Origin: Saccoglossus kowalevskii
Lineage: Eukaryota; Hemichordata; Enteropneusta; Harrimaniidae
Length of the DNA: 44,474 nucleotides
Direction: 5' to 3'
NCBI RefSeq assembly: GCF_000003605.2
Contig: NW_003133344.1
Coordinates: 202,627 to 247,100, forward strand
Numbering within the stretch: position 1 is the stretch's first letter; each line of letters opens with the position of its first letter. The position numbers and the translations under genes were made by a program. The notes under the pieces are model-generated. The model worked only from the letters and a program-made list of their open reading frames with translations, had not been told where the DNA came from and searched no databases. This document shows, piece after piece, positions 12,301 through 22,237 of this stretch.

Positions 12301-15300
12301 GAAATGAACCCTAATTTTGGAGCCAACAGACAAAATTTGAGTAAGTTTTCAGTTTTTACCAAAACTATTTTTGTCTCAATCTTCTGAAGGTAAATGCAGA
12401 CTACAAACTATTTTGTGAATTTGTGGTGAAAAGAGGGAACTGGTGGTGAAAAGATTAAGGTTCACAGTTGTTTGAGTTTGAATCCAGGGTAGGGTCGCAC
12501 ATGGCGAGCGCACAACCATGTAGATTCTTCACTGTTTTCATCGTCACTTACTTATTCACAAAATTTGTACATAAAGAAATTTGACTATGAAAATGTTCTG
12601 ATGCCGCCTTAACCCCATGTTTTTTTGTTTAATTTTACTGTTACATTTTTCTGTACTAAATCCAGCCACTCTGCATTGTGACACCAGAATCAATAACTAC
12701 ACATGTATATTCAAATCTATTACTTCATCATTACATCAATAAGTCTTTATGATGTGATGAAGCGATACATTGCACATGAAATTTCTCCAAACTGATTTTA
12801 ATTCCAGGTTTTGCTGATTGTGTACTTTATTTTTTTATTTTTTTTAACAGATGTTCAGTCGTCATGACGAGATCGATGGTGATGAAGTCACATTTAAGGT
12901 CAGACTGAATAACACAAAACTAGGAATCACTACCTTTTGGACTCTGGATAAGTTTGAAGACAGACTAATCCAAATGAGAGAACTTTACCAGGTATACCAG
13001 ATTGCTTTAGTATTATTACCAACCATGCTACACAGTATTGAATTGGTAAAACAAAACAAGACATAAAGAAAACGATTTTCAGTTTGCACAAAAATCAATG
13101 CTCTTTCAACATTTGTATCTACACTTTGTGTAACCCAAATCAGCAATTCATACAGGTGAAACTAACATCAAAAATTTGTTTTTTTGTTGACAAGGTGAAA
13201 ACACTATTAATCTAACCCATCATCATGCCAAGTTTTTATTGCCCTAAATGCAGTGGCTTGAGTACATGGATCCATGTGTTGCTTCATGTAATCTCGATAA
13301 TCTTTTATCAGTCTGCTTTAGTTGCTGGCGTAAAATGTGCCTGCAGCTGTTAAATGTTTATTTTTCAATTGACTTTTTTTTCTTTCAATTTCATTGCAGC
13401 AAGGTGGTGGTCCAGATAGCAATTCTGATGATTTGTTTTATGATGCCAGTGATCAATGGGAAAAAGATTATGAAATGGAAAACTCTCCTGCCATACCATC
13501 AACAAGGTAAAGTGTAAACTGCTTTTATTTTTGCTGAATGGAATTTAAGGGGTAATTTATAGCAAGGTTCAATGAGAGGTTTTGTGCAGATCATGCGAAG
13601 CGGGAAAGCTATAATCTATACTTAACTTCAATTATTCATACAAATTATACAACACGCATGAAATGCGGTATGCGGTGGTTGCAGCACCCAGGAGCCACAC
13701 GCGTTTATTACAGTGTTTATTTATCCCCCCTTACATATGCAAAAATACACGAAATTGATGCCTAAGCCCCATCGTGAATACATTGACCACCCAGGAAAAA
13801 CCAGATATAAAAACCCGTCAAGGGAGAAAAACATCTGGAAACCTGTATCTGACGCAATGTCAGATGTACCTCGGGGTGGACGTCGGGAGTCGTCCATATT
13901 AAGAATACTATACATTTATAAAAATGAAATAAAAAATACATCTTGAGTTGTTTTCAACCGAGACTGAATACAATAGAATACTCTTCTTACTATATACTCA
14001 TGAGCACCTGGCTACTTAGCCACTAACCAATCGGAGCAGGTGCAATGGCACCTGAATAACTTACATACGAATAGATAGCAATTATCTGCTAATCTACGAA
14101 ACGCAGATAATTTCTCAAACTCACATGTGTGACAACCTCCTCAGTGTCAGTCAACATCGGCAAATTCTTGTTTTACTGCTGAATGTTTCAAGCATTAGGT
14201 TTGACTGTACCTAGAATTAACAATCTTCCTGAATTTTGTTCTTTTTGCAAAATTTGTATTGACTTAAATTTCAACTGCATGTTTATATCTCTTGTATTTT
14301 GATATATTTTTAGTTTTACTAGTCTAAGAACACCTGGATCTGTCAGCAGATTATCTTCCTTTTCAAGTAGAGCATCATCTATCGGCTCAACACCTGCCAG
14401 TTTGTCACATTTCTCGCCACGAAGACGAGGTAAGGTCTTGAATTCTGGGATTGTAATGGAATACACTTACAGTGTGTGAGACATTTGTAGTTAAGCCTTC
14501 ATTTCATGTTTATGATATAATATATCTATTTTCTCTCGGCATCATTCTGACATTTGAACTGCTGCCGTAGATGATCTTAAGTTGCACACTCAGTAAAAAC
14601 ACCATGACTAATAAATAAATAATGTCATCTTCTGTGTTTGTTACACAGTCTAGATATATTTACAATACTATAAAATACTTTATTTTAGCTGGAATTAATT
14701 TTCGCTGAAAACACTTTTGGGGTGTTTTGTATGGAATTTATTTTCACTGATTTTTGGAAAATTGAATGTAGAATATAGGAAAAAAGGTATATTCTCTGGA
14801 TTTTATTTTCACTGAATTACCAGTACTCCTTCAGCAAAAATAGCGAAAATAAAGTATGTTACAGTTATTAGTATGTGTTAATATGTCAGGACTGGAGACA
14901 GTCTGCTGGTAATTGACAATATTTTAAAGTATTTAATAAGTTGTTCTAGAGAAATCTCAATAACACAATCTGTGGTTTTCGCTGTAATTAAAATTTATGC
15001 ATTTCAATTTATTAGTTTTATCAAGCGTTTCCAGCCGAGCCTCTGTTTACAGCAGCAGCAGTAGCAGCAGCCAGTCACCTATACCCATCCACCATCTGTG
15101 CAGAAAACTCCTTACAACCTCACTGGAGAGGTTCCACAACACAGTCAGTAAGGAACAAAGTATAGTGGATTCAATCCTCTCGGATATGCACAAACTCAAA
15201 TCTGCCATTGAGCAGATTAGAATGATGCGAAACAAGGCCAGTGGAGATGATTGCTGTACAGACTGTGGCAATGCAGAAGATCTCGCCAGCAGCGTGATGG

Positions 15301-18300
15301 AATCAAGTTCCGCAACTGACCTGCTGTTGTCGCATGTTTCGATATGGAGCTCGTACCATGTAGGTTTGGACAGTGGCTTGATACAGGATCTTACCGAGCA
15401 GATGGTGGAGACCACTAAAAAGGTGGCAGGGAATGTGGTGAAAATGATACAAGTAAGTTATGCTTGGAAAAATTACTCACTATATATAGGCCAGTGCTAA
15501 CACCTAGGCATGATGGTGAATTGTGATAATATGGCTCTGTAGTATCAATGAAACGAAGATGACAACCCATATGACGTGACCAGTTTTCTAAAGCATATGC
15601 AAAGTTATGCTAGTTACATAAGATATATAAGTACATTAATTGCACAGTTACACTTTTTCAAACGTTCTGTTCTGCTGTGTGAGAGCGTCCTGCAAATGCA
15701 TCAAAAATCAATGTGACAGCTACATTAATGTATGTGAATTAACTAAATCACAACTTCAGCGTTTAAAAACTGACAAACCTTCATACTTGTTGTATTAGAC
15801 TGTCTGTTTGTTTCAATAATGCAATCTTCAGCATTTGTCTGCACAATTGTATACTTAATTATTCGCTTCCTCCTATAGGGTTGTGAGAATGATATTGACA
15901 GTATGGTATCTGAGTCGTACAAACAGTTGGAACAAACCGTAGACTTTTTAGCTAAAATTATTGGTGAATTAGCCATTGCCACGGAAACAGATATGACTGT
16001 GTTGAATACTGATAGTAATAGTAATGAAGAGCAGGTATGTATAGAATTGATTGGTTGCAGCTGACATGTCAACTTATGCATTATTCATGAGTGGTTTGTT
16101 ATCTAATGAATAATTCATGAGTCACTTGTCTAATTATTCACTCACATCTAGTGCAGAGTACTTGTTTTTAATGCTCACTATTACACTTACCATATTTACT
16201 GTATTTGTAACGAATGAACTTTGAAATGATAAAGGTGTGTCTGACCCCATAGTAAGCTGTCTTTCAACCTTTTCACCACCAGTTCCCTCTTTTAACCACA
16301 AATTCACAAAATAGTCCAGTTTATAGTCTGCACTTTCCTTCAGAAGAATGGGACAAAAATAGCCATTTTTTTTTTCAGTAAAAACTGAAAATTGACTCAA
16401 ATTTTGTCTGTTAGCTCCAAAATTAGGTTTTATTTCCAGAAATATTGAAATATATAAGGAAAAAGTACAGAAAAATTAAAGCGAGAAAGTCTGGTAGTGG
16501 AAAGATTAATGTTCCTGTATATAATGAATGCATTTACTCACTTGTTCCATCTCTCTTTCTCTGTAATTTTCTCTCACTTTCTTACTTTTTCACTCTTCCA
16601 GATATCAGCATCTATTAAACAAGGATTCCTAGATGGTGTAGATGTCTTTATAGACAGGACAGTGCAGGGTACGATCCGCACAGTCAGTCAACAAGAAGCA
16701 AAGGTCAATGACTTCCAAGGAATCCATGCCACTGAGGTCAGTTTAAAACAGGTGCCTTATTATTACGACCGTAGATGTTATTTTCGAAGTTTACAAAAGT
16801 GTAACATTTTCAGAAAGAATGCCGGAAATATACATTACCATAGAAACAGACTTGATTAGCACATAAAGCAACAAAATCGGTTATTGTTTCGGATAAATTC
16901 AGATCGAAGATAGCGTGTCAAAAAAAATGTGTCCTGAGTTCAAATTAGGGGAGTCATCATTTGCGCATGTGGCAAACGGCCATTGCGTAACACGTGTTTA
17001 CTCATGAGCCTTTGCGTTTTTAGTGTGCGTTGTTATCAATACTTGGGAGTTATTTCATGCACGGGTGACGACCTCTCCACTCTAAATTTGACAGTCATCA
17101 CTTTGTGTATATTTACAACTTACATGTATGAGTGTTTGCAAAATATAATTAACCACATTCAATGTATAGGTTAGGAACACCAAGGTCACCATCTCTGGGA
17201 GAGTGTGGAGTGTTTATGAGTGTGGAGGAAGAATTTAATGAACTCTCACTTTTGTGTTTTCTCTCGAGTTTGCATATAAATTATTTTTTGTTATGATTAC
17301 GTTAACAAATATTAAATTGCATAAGTTGTCTGCTGTTAACATTTCTGCCTATAACTGCTGATCGTTGTTAATAATCTCCTCTAGATGTGTATAGCTATAT
17401 CTGTACAGTACCATATACTGTAAAATGATTAATTTTCGCTGGGTTTAAATTTCGCTGATTTTTCATTTCAGGCATATTTAGTGGGTTTTAAATTCACGGT
17501 TTTATCATTTAGATAATGTGTTCTATGCTAAATTTTACTTATTCACTGGGTTTTAATTTGCGCATTTTCCAGTCAGCGAAATAAGCAGAATTAAAACCCA
17601 GTGAATAATTAACCCTTTTACAGTATGTAAATTGACGGTTAAACAAGTTAGCATAAAAATATCAAACAAACATTTTTAGCTCACATGCACCTCTTTTTAG
17701 ATGCGATTCTAAATAGAGTATATACAGTATATTCAGTCATGTTCTTGTCTAACTTAGCTCCTTCTATGGTCAACAACATATTAACTTTTTTTTTCACAAC
17801 TAAAAATAACAGCTTCATAGCATTATATAAAGAGCACATGTCTTTATTATCTCCAACAGTTCTGTAACAGCATGCTTAAAAAACTTCTCATGATAGTATT
17901 AATGGTAAGGGTGGAGTTGTCTAAATGTCAGGATGTGCAGGTAGAGCTGGCCAGTACATTCAGTAACATTAGTACAGATAGTGTTAAATCGTCTGCTTAC
18001 TATGTAAAGCACTATCAGAGAGCACACAGCATTATCACAGAGTCTGGCAATATGGCCGACAGCGTAAACTCTCTGTGTTGCGCTTGTCTTGCCGTCGCTA
18101 AAGGTTGGTAAAAAGTTGAGGGTTTACATTTAAAGTGCTTTTTATTCACAGCTACTTATCTTGGTAATGCATGCACGGTTTTTGCACTTTATGTTTGTTT
18201 TGCTATAGCATGTGCACGGTTTATGCTGGGATTTTCATGCACAATTTTTATTACTTTTCTTGTGTAAAATTTCCGTTCTGTGTTGTTTTCGTCTTGTAAA

Positions 18301-19390
18301 AAAAGAAAGTTAGCCTATGTATTGATTCAGTGATAAGCAGTCAAGCACTGAGCAGTTTTGCTATTTGCTATATGAAAGTGTAATTTTGTTGATATTAAGG
18401 TAGAAGCCTACTCATAAATGAAAATATCCAGAATTTGTTTTACAATAAATTGTACAACGAAGCTAATAGATATTTAAAAAAGTGTGGATCACCAGCCAAA
18501 TTTTCAACAGAGTTGTGTTCTTTAGAATTGTTCTAAAAATAGCATGTTTCTCAAAAAACATCACTAACAAATAAAAGAAGACTACTGTGGAATACTTTAT
18601 TTTCGCTGGAATTAATTTTTGCTGAAAAAGCTTTTTGGACGTTTTGTATGGAATATATTTTCACTGATTATTGATGAGTTTATATAGAAATATAGGAAAA
18701 ATGTATATTCGCTGGATTTTATTTTCACGGAATCATCCTTTCAGCGAAAATAGCGAAAATAAAGTATTCTACAGTATTTTATTGGGCCACAAAACATGAG
18801 CTTCATGATTCATAATAAACGCATGAACATTGTCGTGCGATTTATGATGAATTTTCTCAAGAACTAGGAGTAGGCTTCTATTTTTAAGTAAAAAGTTGCT
18901 CAGATGATTTTACTGTGCAACTTGCTGTTGCTGAGGTCACTGAGCAAATTGCTGGTGATAAGAACAGCCAAGACTATCAGTTTCATTGTCAATAGTTCTT
19001 ATAATCTTATTTGCAGGTCAGAGAGCAGATCCGAGGCAACTGAAACGGTATATTGCTACTGTTACACGGACGTCGTCGAAATTGTGCCAGGCTATGTCTG
19101 TAAACGAAATTATAAACAATGTGCCAGAGGATCAATCAGATTCCAGTGATACGTCATCCTCATCGTCTACGACCGAGTTCTATATAACTGAACAGGTGGC
19201 AATAGCAACGAGAGAAGTTGATGCAGCAGCCAATTCTCTGGTGGATCTTATTGACTCAGAACTTGGAAAATTGTTTCCACCTGTGAAAGGAGCAAAGCGC
19301 TTGCTTCCCGCATCGCCGGAGGTCTCGCATCTGAATCGGATACGTAAACGGCTCAACATTATAGATTACCTAGAACATAACAATATTTAA
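687..19390 (+). CDS. KIF14: Kinesin-like protein KIF14 (kinesin-3), 3' part of gene, 21 exons
   Basis: KIF14 is a microtubule plus-end motor that acts in mitosis and cytokinesis with PRC1 and citron kinase. Exons: 687-825, 1724-1840, 2635-2756, 3129-3301, 5429-5637, 6042-6226, 6708-6810, 7156-7298, 7837-7909, 8477-8551, 9299-9385, 11034-11238, 11765-11859, 12851-12991, 13400-13506, 14314-14429, 15016-15452, 15879-16034, 16602-16736, 17860-18103, 19017-19390. All junctions are GT-AG and phases agree, giving about 1,144 residues from mid-motor to the stop. Alignment to remembered vertebrate KIF14 runs through motor, FHA, coiled coil and tail motifs such as TFWTLDKFE, which separates it from KIF1 and KIF16. 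The N-terminal extension, P-loop and start codon lie left of the window. The last four exon boundaries are less certain because the tail is poorly conserved. Confidence 0.93.
1343..1520. mobile_element. MITE, TACTGTA/ACTTTATTTTCGCT family, copy 1
   Basis: The left end reads TACTGTAGATACTTTATT and the right end, reverse-complemented, TACTGTGGAATACTTTATT. These long imperfect inverted repeats contain TTTTCGCT/AGCGAAAA words that recur inside. There is no coding capacity. Related copies lie at 14666-14867, 18593-18776, 38174-38350 and 40089-40297. Confidence 0.8.
3302..5428. other. Long KIF14 intron with a CpG-richer block and a degenerate minisatellite
   Basis: This 2.1-kb intron has no exon-like ORF I can support. 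From about 3400 to 4060 it is richer in CpG than its surroundings (for example GGCGGCGGAGCGG near 3938), which may be an old unclassified element. The rest is AT-rich apart from the minisatellite at 4560-4740. The 126-codon + frame at 4977-5357 does not resemble a known protein and crosses no splice signal that fits the gene. Confidence 0.4.
4560..4740 (+). repeat. Degenerate minisatellite (ATTCGCTGTGTGRRTTCA-type units)
   Basis: The words TTCGCTGTGTG, GTGTGGATTCATAC, GAGTTTGCTGTGTAG and GTGGGTTCTTAG recur as diverged units of about 20-40 bp. Units are too diverged to give an exact copy number by eye. Confidence 0.55.
5429..5637 (+). CDS. KIF14: KIF14 neck coil exon
   Basis: This 209-nt exon continues the split glutamate codon of the motor exon and encodes [12 protein letters not shown] followed by a heptad-like stretch ending KIEESRELE. 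It corresponds to the short coiled coil that links the kinesin-3 motor to the FHA domain. The same place in vertebrate KIF14 reads ELKAEIAKLK and ends in KELQ. The acceptor is CTTTATAG and the donor GAG|GTTAGT. Confidence 0.92.
5758..5928. mobile_element. MITE with TTAAAGCG termini, intact-looking copy
   Basis: The left end TTAAAGCGGGGGAGTCGTC and the right end, reverse-complemented, TTAAAGCGAGAGGGTCGTC form inverted repeats of about 28 bp around a centre containing GAGCCTTTGCGTTTTTAG. It is about 170 bp, CpG-rich and non-coding. Other copies lie at about 16945-17085 and 31160-31240, with a split copy at 31846-31936 plus 33383-33455. Confidence 0.8.
6042..7298 (+). CDS. KIF14: KIF14 FHA-domain exons
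   Basis: Three exons (6042-6226, 6708-6810, 7156-7298) encode a forkhead-associated domain. It opens with the kinesin-3 signature [15 protein letters not shown], then a glycine-led strand (VNRVGHMEG), [23 protein letters not shown], and ends [19 protein letters not shown] domains usually bind phosphothreonine peptides; in vertebrate KIF14 this one binds the Rap1 effector RADIL. The usual FHA arginine after the first glycine is not present here (VGHMEG), as in vertebrate KIF14 (VGKYK). Canonical phosphopeptide binding is therefore doubtful, by inference. Confidence 0.93.
6431..6457. repeat. Perfect 12-bp hairpin in KIF14 intron
   Basis: CATAGACCCTCT is followed after three bases (AAC) by its exact reverse complement AGAGGGTCTATG. 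It resembles the 5' terminal hairpins of the Helentron-like elements elsewhere in the window, but no such element follows it. Confidence 0.7.
7837..11238 (+). CDS. KIF14: KIF14 central coiled-coil exons
   Basis: Four short exons (7837-7909, 8477-8551, 9299-9385, 11034-11238) are rich in Glu, Lys, Arg and Gln and encode [52 protein letters not shown] and [17 protein letters not shown]. They match the coiled-coil stalk of KIF14 (human LEQEIYVNKKRLEME in the same place). The stalk serves dimerisation and, in vertebrates, contacts citron kinase. The 1.65-kb intron before 11034 holds a minisatellite and a non-autonomous transposon. Confidence 0.9.
9655..9935 (+). repeat. Composite minisatellite with 31-bp and 46-bp units
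   Basis: The core AGTCACAGTGACTTTCCCTG plus GGTTCCTAGG (30 bp) repeats about seven times. After the core comes either one base (31-bp unit) or GATTCAATGTCTCATG (46-bp unit), and the two types are interspersed. The array is well preserved, so it is young or actively homogenised. It lies in the KIF14 intron before exon 11034. Confidence 0.88.
10271..10795. mobile_element. Non-autonomous DNA transposon with G-rich termini and CGTACAACGTAA/CTGTAAA subterminal repeats
   Basis: The left end GGGGGGGCAAGGGTTATTTTCG mirrors the right-end CCCCCCTTGCCC in inverse orientation. Inside the left end CGTACAACGTAA recurs three times; inside the right end CTGTAAACTGTAAAAG-type words recur. The middle is CpG-richer (10560-10670) with a GCGCATGCG site and an ATGGCGGAG start-like sequence. 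The superfamily is not identified and the exact ends are approximate. Confidence 0.6.
11640..11745. mobile_element. Fragment of transposon end with GTGCTTCTAATAGA repeats
   Basis: The tract GTGCTTTTATTTGAAATG then TGCTTCTAATAGA and ACAG resembles the end of the element near 22860-22925 (GCGACTTCTATTTGGGATG then CGGCTTCTAATACAG). It looks like a short remnant of the same or a related DNA transposon family, just before exon 11765. Confidence 0.45.
11765..14429 (+). CDS. KIF14: KIF14 post-stalk conserved exons and Ser-rich linker
   Basis: Exons 11765-11859 ([19 protein letters not shown]), 12851-12991 ([10 protein letters not shown], then [17 protein letters not shown]), 13400-13506 (acidic, [10 protein letters not shown]) and 14314-14429 (Ser-rich). 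The first two are the best conserved part after the FHA domain; human KIF14 has MIQEANAISSKL, FGRHD and ISTFWSLEKFE here. The Ser-rich exon is a likely disordered phosphorylation segment. The 3' half of exon 11765-11859 has been tandemly duplicated into the following intron (separate entry). Confidence 0.88.
11814..12139 (+). repeat. 163-bp tandem duplication covering half of a KIF14 exon
   Basis: Copy 1 (11814-11976) starts inside the exon at TTACAGGAAGCTAAT, runs across the real donor at 11860 and into the intron. Copy 2 (11977-12139) follows directly. I count about eight differences over some 162 aligned bases, so the duplication is recent. Copy 2 holds a potential 39-nt exon at 11984-12022 ([13 protein letters not shown]). 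It is preceded by TTACAG with CTAAC upstream as a possible branch point and followed by GTATAG; the original donor is GTATGA. It keeps phase with both neighbouring exons. Confidence 0.9.
12241..12458. mobile_element. TTAA-flanked MITE (piggyBac-type ends), copy 1
   Basis: The element runs from TTAACCTTTTCACCACCAG to CTGGTGGTGAAAAGATTAA. The roughly 19-bp inverted termini lie directly inside TTAA at both sides, the target of piggyBac transposases, and start CCTTT. About 210 bp, non-coding. Copies 2 and 3 are at 16264-16509 and 40578-40815. Confidence 0.75.
13507..14313. other. KIF14 intron with a CpG-richer segment, unclassified
   Basis: The intron holds a 77-codon + frame at 13713-13946 without recognisable motifs or splice signals fitting the gene phase. 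The segment 13640-13900 is less AT-rich than its surroundings and may be an old repeat. No exon is supported here. Confidence 0.35.
14666..14867. mobile_element. MITE, TACTGTA/ACTTTATTTTCGCT family, copy 2
   Basis: The left end is TACTATAAAATACTTTATTTT and the right end AGCGAAAATAAAGTATGTTACAGT. Internal words TTTTCACTG and GCTGGAATTAATTTTCGCTG match the other copies. Confidence 0.78.
15016..19390 (+). CDS. KIF14: KIF14 C-terminal tail exons and stop codon
   Basis: Exons 15016-15452, 15879-16034, 16602-16736, 17860-18103 and 19017-19390 encode a mostly helical, weakly conserved tail, comparable in position and length to the vertebrate KIF14 C-terminus. Exon 15016 opens with a Ser tract from an AGC repeat. 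The acceptor at 15014-15015 was chosen because it alone keeps the phase set by the previous donor; AGs at 15024-15025 and 15033-15034 do not. Exon 15879 begins GCENDID, like human GCCLDIS. The protein ends DYLEHNNI with TAA at 19388-19390. Exon 17860 is the least certain: a nearby AG (before 17868) is out of phase. Confidence 0.78.
15047..15073 (+). repeat. AGC trinucleotide tract coding for a Ser run in KIF14
   Basis: Consecutive AGC/AGT codons in exon 15016-15452 give a run of seven serines. It is in the reading frame required by the upstream splice junction. Such tracts are prone to length change between individuals. Confidence 0.8.
16264..16509. mobile_element. TTAA-flanked MITE (piggyBac-type ends), copy 2
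   Basis: This copy is in the opposite orientation to copy 1: CAACCTTTTCACCACCAG at the left and GTCTGGTAGTGGAAAGATTAA at the right. Internal blocks (TTCACAAAATAGT, CAGAAGAATGGGACAAAAAT) align with copies 1 and 3. The left TTAA reads TCAA. It ends about 90 bp before exon 16602. Confidence 0.75.
16945..17085. mobile_element. MITE with TTAAAGCG termini, diverged copy
   Basis: It shares GGGGAGTC(A/G)TCA near the left end, the centre GAGCCTTTGCGTTTTTAGTG and the right-side GGTGACGACCTCTC with the copy at 5758-5928. The outer termini have decayed (AAATTAGG and CTCTAAATTT). Confidence 0.7.
17416..17625. mobile_element. MITE with TACTGTAAAA termini and GCTGGGTTTTAA inner repeats
   Basis: The left end TACTGTAAAATGATTAATTT and the reverse-complemented right end TACTGTAAAAGGGTTAATTA continue as imperfect inverted repeats for about 30 bp (CTGGGTTT on both sides). 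The 210-bp length and terminal TACTGTAAAA link it to the MITEs at 1343 and 20212, though the centre differs. Confidence 0.8.
18593..18776. mobile_element. MITE, TACTGTA/ACTTTATTTTCGCT family, copy 3
   Basis: The left end is TACTGTGGAATACTTTATTT and the right end AAAATAAAGTATTCTACAGTA. They are nearly perfect inverted repeats, so this is one of the least decayed copies of the family. It lies in the last KIF14 intron, between exon 17860-18103 and the terminal exon. Confidence 0.82.
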
Positions 19391-20211
19391 TGGAGTAACT
19401 CAAGACTGCCATACAAATGTAGTGTGATTTTATTGTATTATAATATTTGCATTTACCACTTTTTTGGCGCAGAAAGCCAGTTTGATCTTGTTCAAACCAG
19501 ATTAAACTGGAATAGAATGCATGCTTTTATCACCACTGAAGTGAAAATATTTACAGAACCATTGCCATTTTCAGACTTTTATCTTCAAATCTTTTATCTT
19601 GCATTGTTAAGTAAATTAACATATTTATTTATTGCACATTGAAATATAATAACTCTTTAAATATACATCTACTAATAAATTTAAAATTACGTTAGTGAAG
19701 TCAATTTTTTTTTTCTTAGGCAGACTTGAACTCAGTTTAATCACATGCTAAAAACTATTGTTCACCTGCCTGTGCATGTTGCCTGGTTCAAGAAAGCATT
19801 ATTATATGGGGTTTGCAATGTACAATTTTTGCTGCTATAACCATGGGTTTACTTGAAAGAAACAAAAATCACCAATTTCCCTAACAAGTTGTTTATTACT
19901 TTCTGCTTTGTTGATTATTGCATACAGTCTTATAATGTTAAAACTGAAGTGAAAATAGAATACAGCTCTCGAACACTACCATGTATCCATGGCAACCATG
20001 GAGTACTTTTGCATTTTTCAACACATGGATTTGAAAGATTTTTTTCATTCCATTTCCAGATCATTCAGTTTTTCTATCATAATGCAATTTTATTCATATG
20101 GAAACTTTTAGTTCTTCGTATAATACTGCCATATGTACTTTAAAATCTGAATGTATTTATATATATATAGCATTATTTTTGTAAGCTAAATAATAACGGT
20201 AAGCAGAGAAC
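19391..20211 (+). other. KIF14 3' UTR and downstream AT-rich sequence
   Basis: Sequence after the TAA is AT-rich. A polyadenylation signal AATAAA at 19674-19679 is the first canonical one, so the 3' UTR may be about 300 nt. No recognisable gene follows; short open frames at 19424-19642 and 19853-20143 are low-complexity and unsupported. Confidence 0.5.
19674..19679 (+). terminator. Putative KIF14 polyadenylation signal AATAAA
   Basis: This is the first canonical hexamer after the stop codon, 283 bases downstream. It is placed by motif only; the real cleavage site is not visible. Confidence 0.4.
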
Positions 20212-20421
20212 TACTGTAAAACATGTTGAAAAAGCGGCATGCAATTTTAGCGAATTGTGGTAAAACAACGTAATAGCAAAATGTTGATTTAGCGAATCTC
20301 TCGTCATTGTTGATTTCTTTGTTTAGCGGCCATTTTAAATTGACAATAAAGTCATTAAAGTCATCTTGAATTAGCGAATCAGTTCTCTCGCTAAATTCGC
20401 GAAAAAACATGTTTTACAGTA
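20212..20421. mobile_element. MITE with perfect 16-bp TIR (TACTGTAAAACATGTT)
   Basis: TACTGTAAAACATGTT at 20212-20227 is the exact reverse complement of AACATGTTTTACAGTA at 20406-20421. TAGCGAAT words repeat inside in both orientations. 210 bp, non-coding. The perfect termini suggest a fairly recent insertion. Terminal TACTGTAAAA is shared with the copy at 17416-17625. Confidence 0.85.
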
Positions 20422-22237
20422 TTTCGTCAGCTCAGATTAATAGTGCCTAGAATTTTTAATTACCCAATGTTTCAACTCAACTGGGGTTAAAGGTTACATC
20501 CTCATTTATACAAATGAGATTAAAAACATAGCAGCGGCTGTTTCTAGGATTAAAACATACTCCATGCATCCTTCATATTGATCTTTCATATCTCTACTTT
20601 ATTTTTTAAATACTAATTATGTGCTTTTAATGATACCTTTAATGCAACGGTTGTCATAGAAACCATTGCTTCTGTTGTACTTTGCTATAAATTTCTATTT
20701 ACCAGAAAGCATTTACAAATACAAATGTATCTATATTTGCGATAAACTAATTGATTGAATATCTGCTCTGTGTTATTATGTGTAGTGTTGGTAATAATTT
20801 ATCGGTATACAGTCATTGCAGAAACTTTGTCAGGATTGCAGGAAGTCTGGTAATTCATAGAATATATAAAACAACAAATATGATAATGATTAGTGTGTTA
20901 TTGCTAATTCTTTACAAATAAAAAAACGTGCAAATAAACATGACAAGTTGTAACAGATTTGAAAACAATCCGGACAGAGTTACTGCTATAACAAATCATG
21001 GATGCTGACTGTTATGAGGTTGGCTGGCACTTGTTTAGTCTGCTACTTGGCAGGTGTATTTTTCACTTCCACACGCAATAAAGACTGGGTTTTTACAGTC
21101 CTGAATATCTAGGAAAATCCTGGAATTTGAAAGGTATTCTGGAAAATTGCCTTTAGTTCTTGGAAAATGAGAAATCTGCATCAAAAGCCATTGAAATCAT
21201 TAAAAAAAGTGATCTATTTGAATCAACATTACTAAATGTAAAGGCATTTGGTCATTTTCACCATTAACAGTAATTTTCCAAAAAATACAACTCTTGACTC
21301 TTTATATAAAAGAACCATTATGATCTCAGGGTGCATTCCATTATGTATCAATGATGGACTCCACCAGTGTTTACGTGGATGTGTCTTAGTTTTTATGTGT
21401 AAAATGTAAATACTGAAACACATCTATTTGGGGAGAGGAGTGAGGTATTGAATATTTATAGAAAGAAATTGTTTATACCACTCTAAAATATCAAATATTT
21501 AAATTCTTGTGTCTTAATTTGATGTACTCTTTGACTGCTTCCATCTTTGAATTAACATGCCCACCCCATGACATAATGGTTTCATCCACATTTATGTTTA
21601 ATGAATGCAATTTTGTAGATATTAAATGATTGTATAAACACTTTTTAAAACTTGTTCGTTTCTTCTCTTAAACTACTTCCCTTCTGAATCACCCCTAGGC
21701 TGGCCCAGTCATGGGAAATTTATTATTTTGTTTTATTTGATATTTCTTTAAAAAATGAGTTTGTAGAATCTCTTGCGTCTCACCGCAATTTAAGAGAGAA
21801 AAAAATTAAATTGCCACAGCTGTGCCAATGTAAATCACCCCTGACAAAACCTTTGTGTATTTTGAATAATCTTTTAATTTATCAAATACTACTTTTAATA
21901 ATAATCACGAGTAATTTTCGAATAACTATGAAAATGAACAAAAATACCATCTTGAATATGAGGTATCACAAAATGTGTGTCAAAGGTCAATTACTAACAC
22001 AGACATTACGATTTGACATGGTAACGCAAATCATAGTTGAGTTGCAATACAACACGGAAGAGTCATTTGTTAGAAATTTAGGTTTCAAAGTAAACGTGAT
22101 CTACTGTTAAGGTAGAGATGCAGTTTATTTGTGAATTTCAATCAAAAATATTTGTTTTCGTTTTTTATATAGATTTTTATCTAAAGAAAATTCTGTGAAA
22201 ATTTGACCAATGCATTCTTATTGGAACACCGTTAAAA
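20422..22237. other. Intergenic AT-rich sequence, no feature recognised
   Basis: I see no open frame with protein-like composition, no tRNA-like fold and no clear repeat structure here. Short frames such as 21811-22110 have no motif support. Confidence 0.4.

Noticed and set aside
12470-12530. GTTTGAATCCAGGG-like sequence suggesting a tRNA B box or SINE head
   Set aside because: No A box at the right distance, no tRNA-like fold and no tail; the match is too short.
13713-13946. A 77-codon + frame with several Arg/Lys/Pro-rich stretches
   Set aside because: No family motif, no acceptor or donor in a phase compatible with KIF14, and the known exons on either side already join in phase.
15047-15415. 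A 122-codon minus-strand frame
   Set aside because: It is the antisense shadow of the KIF14 exon 15016-15452; the Leu-rich end is the complement of the AGC tract.
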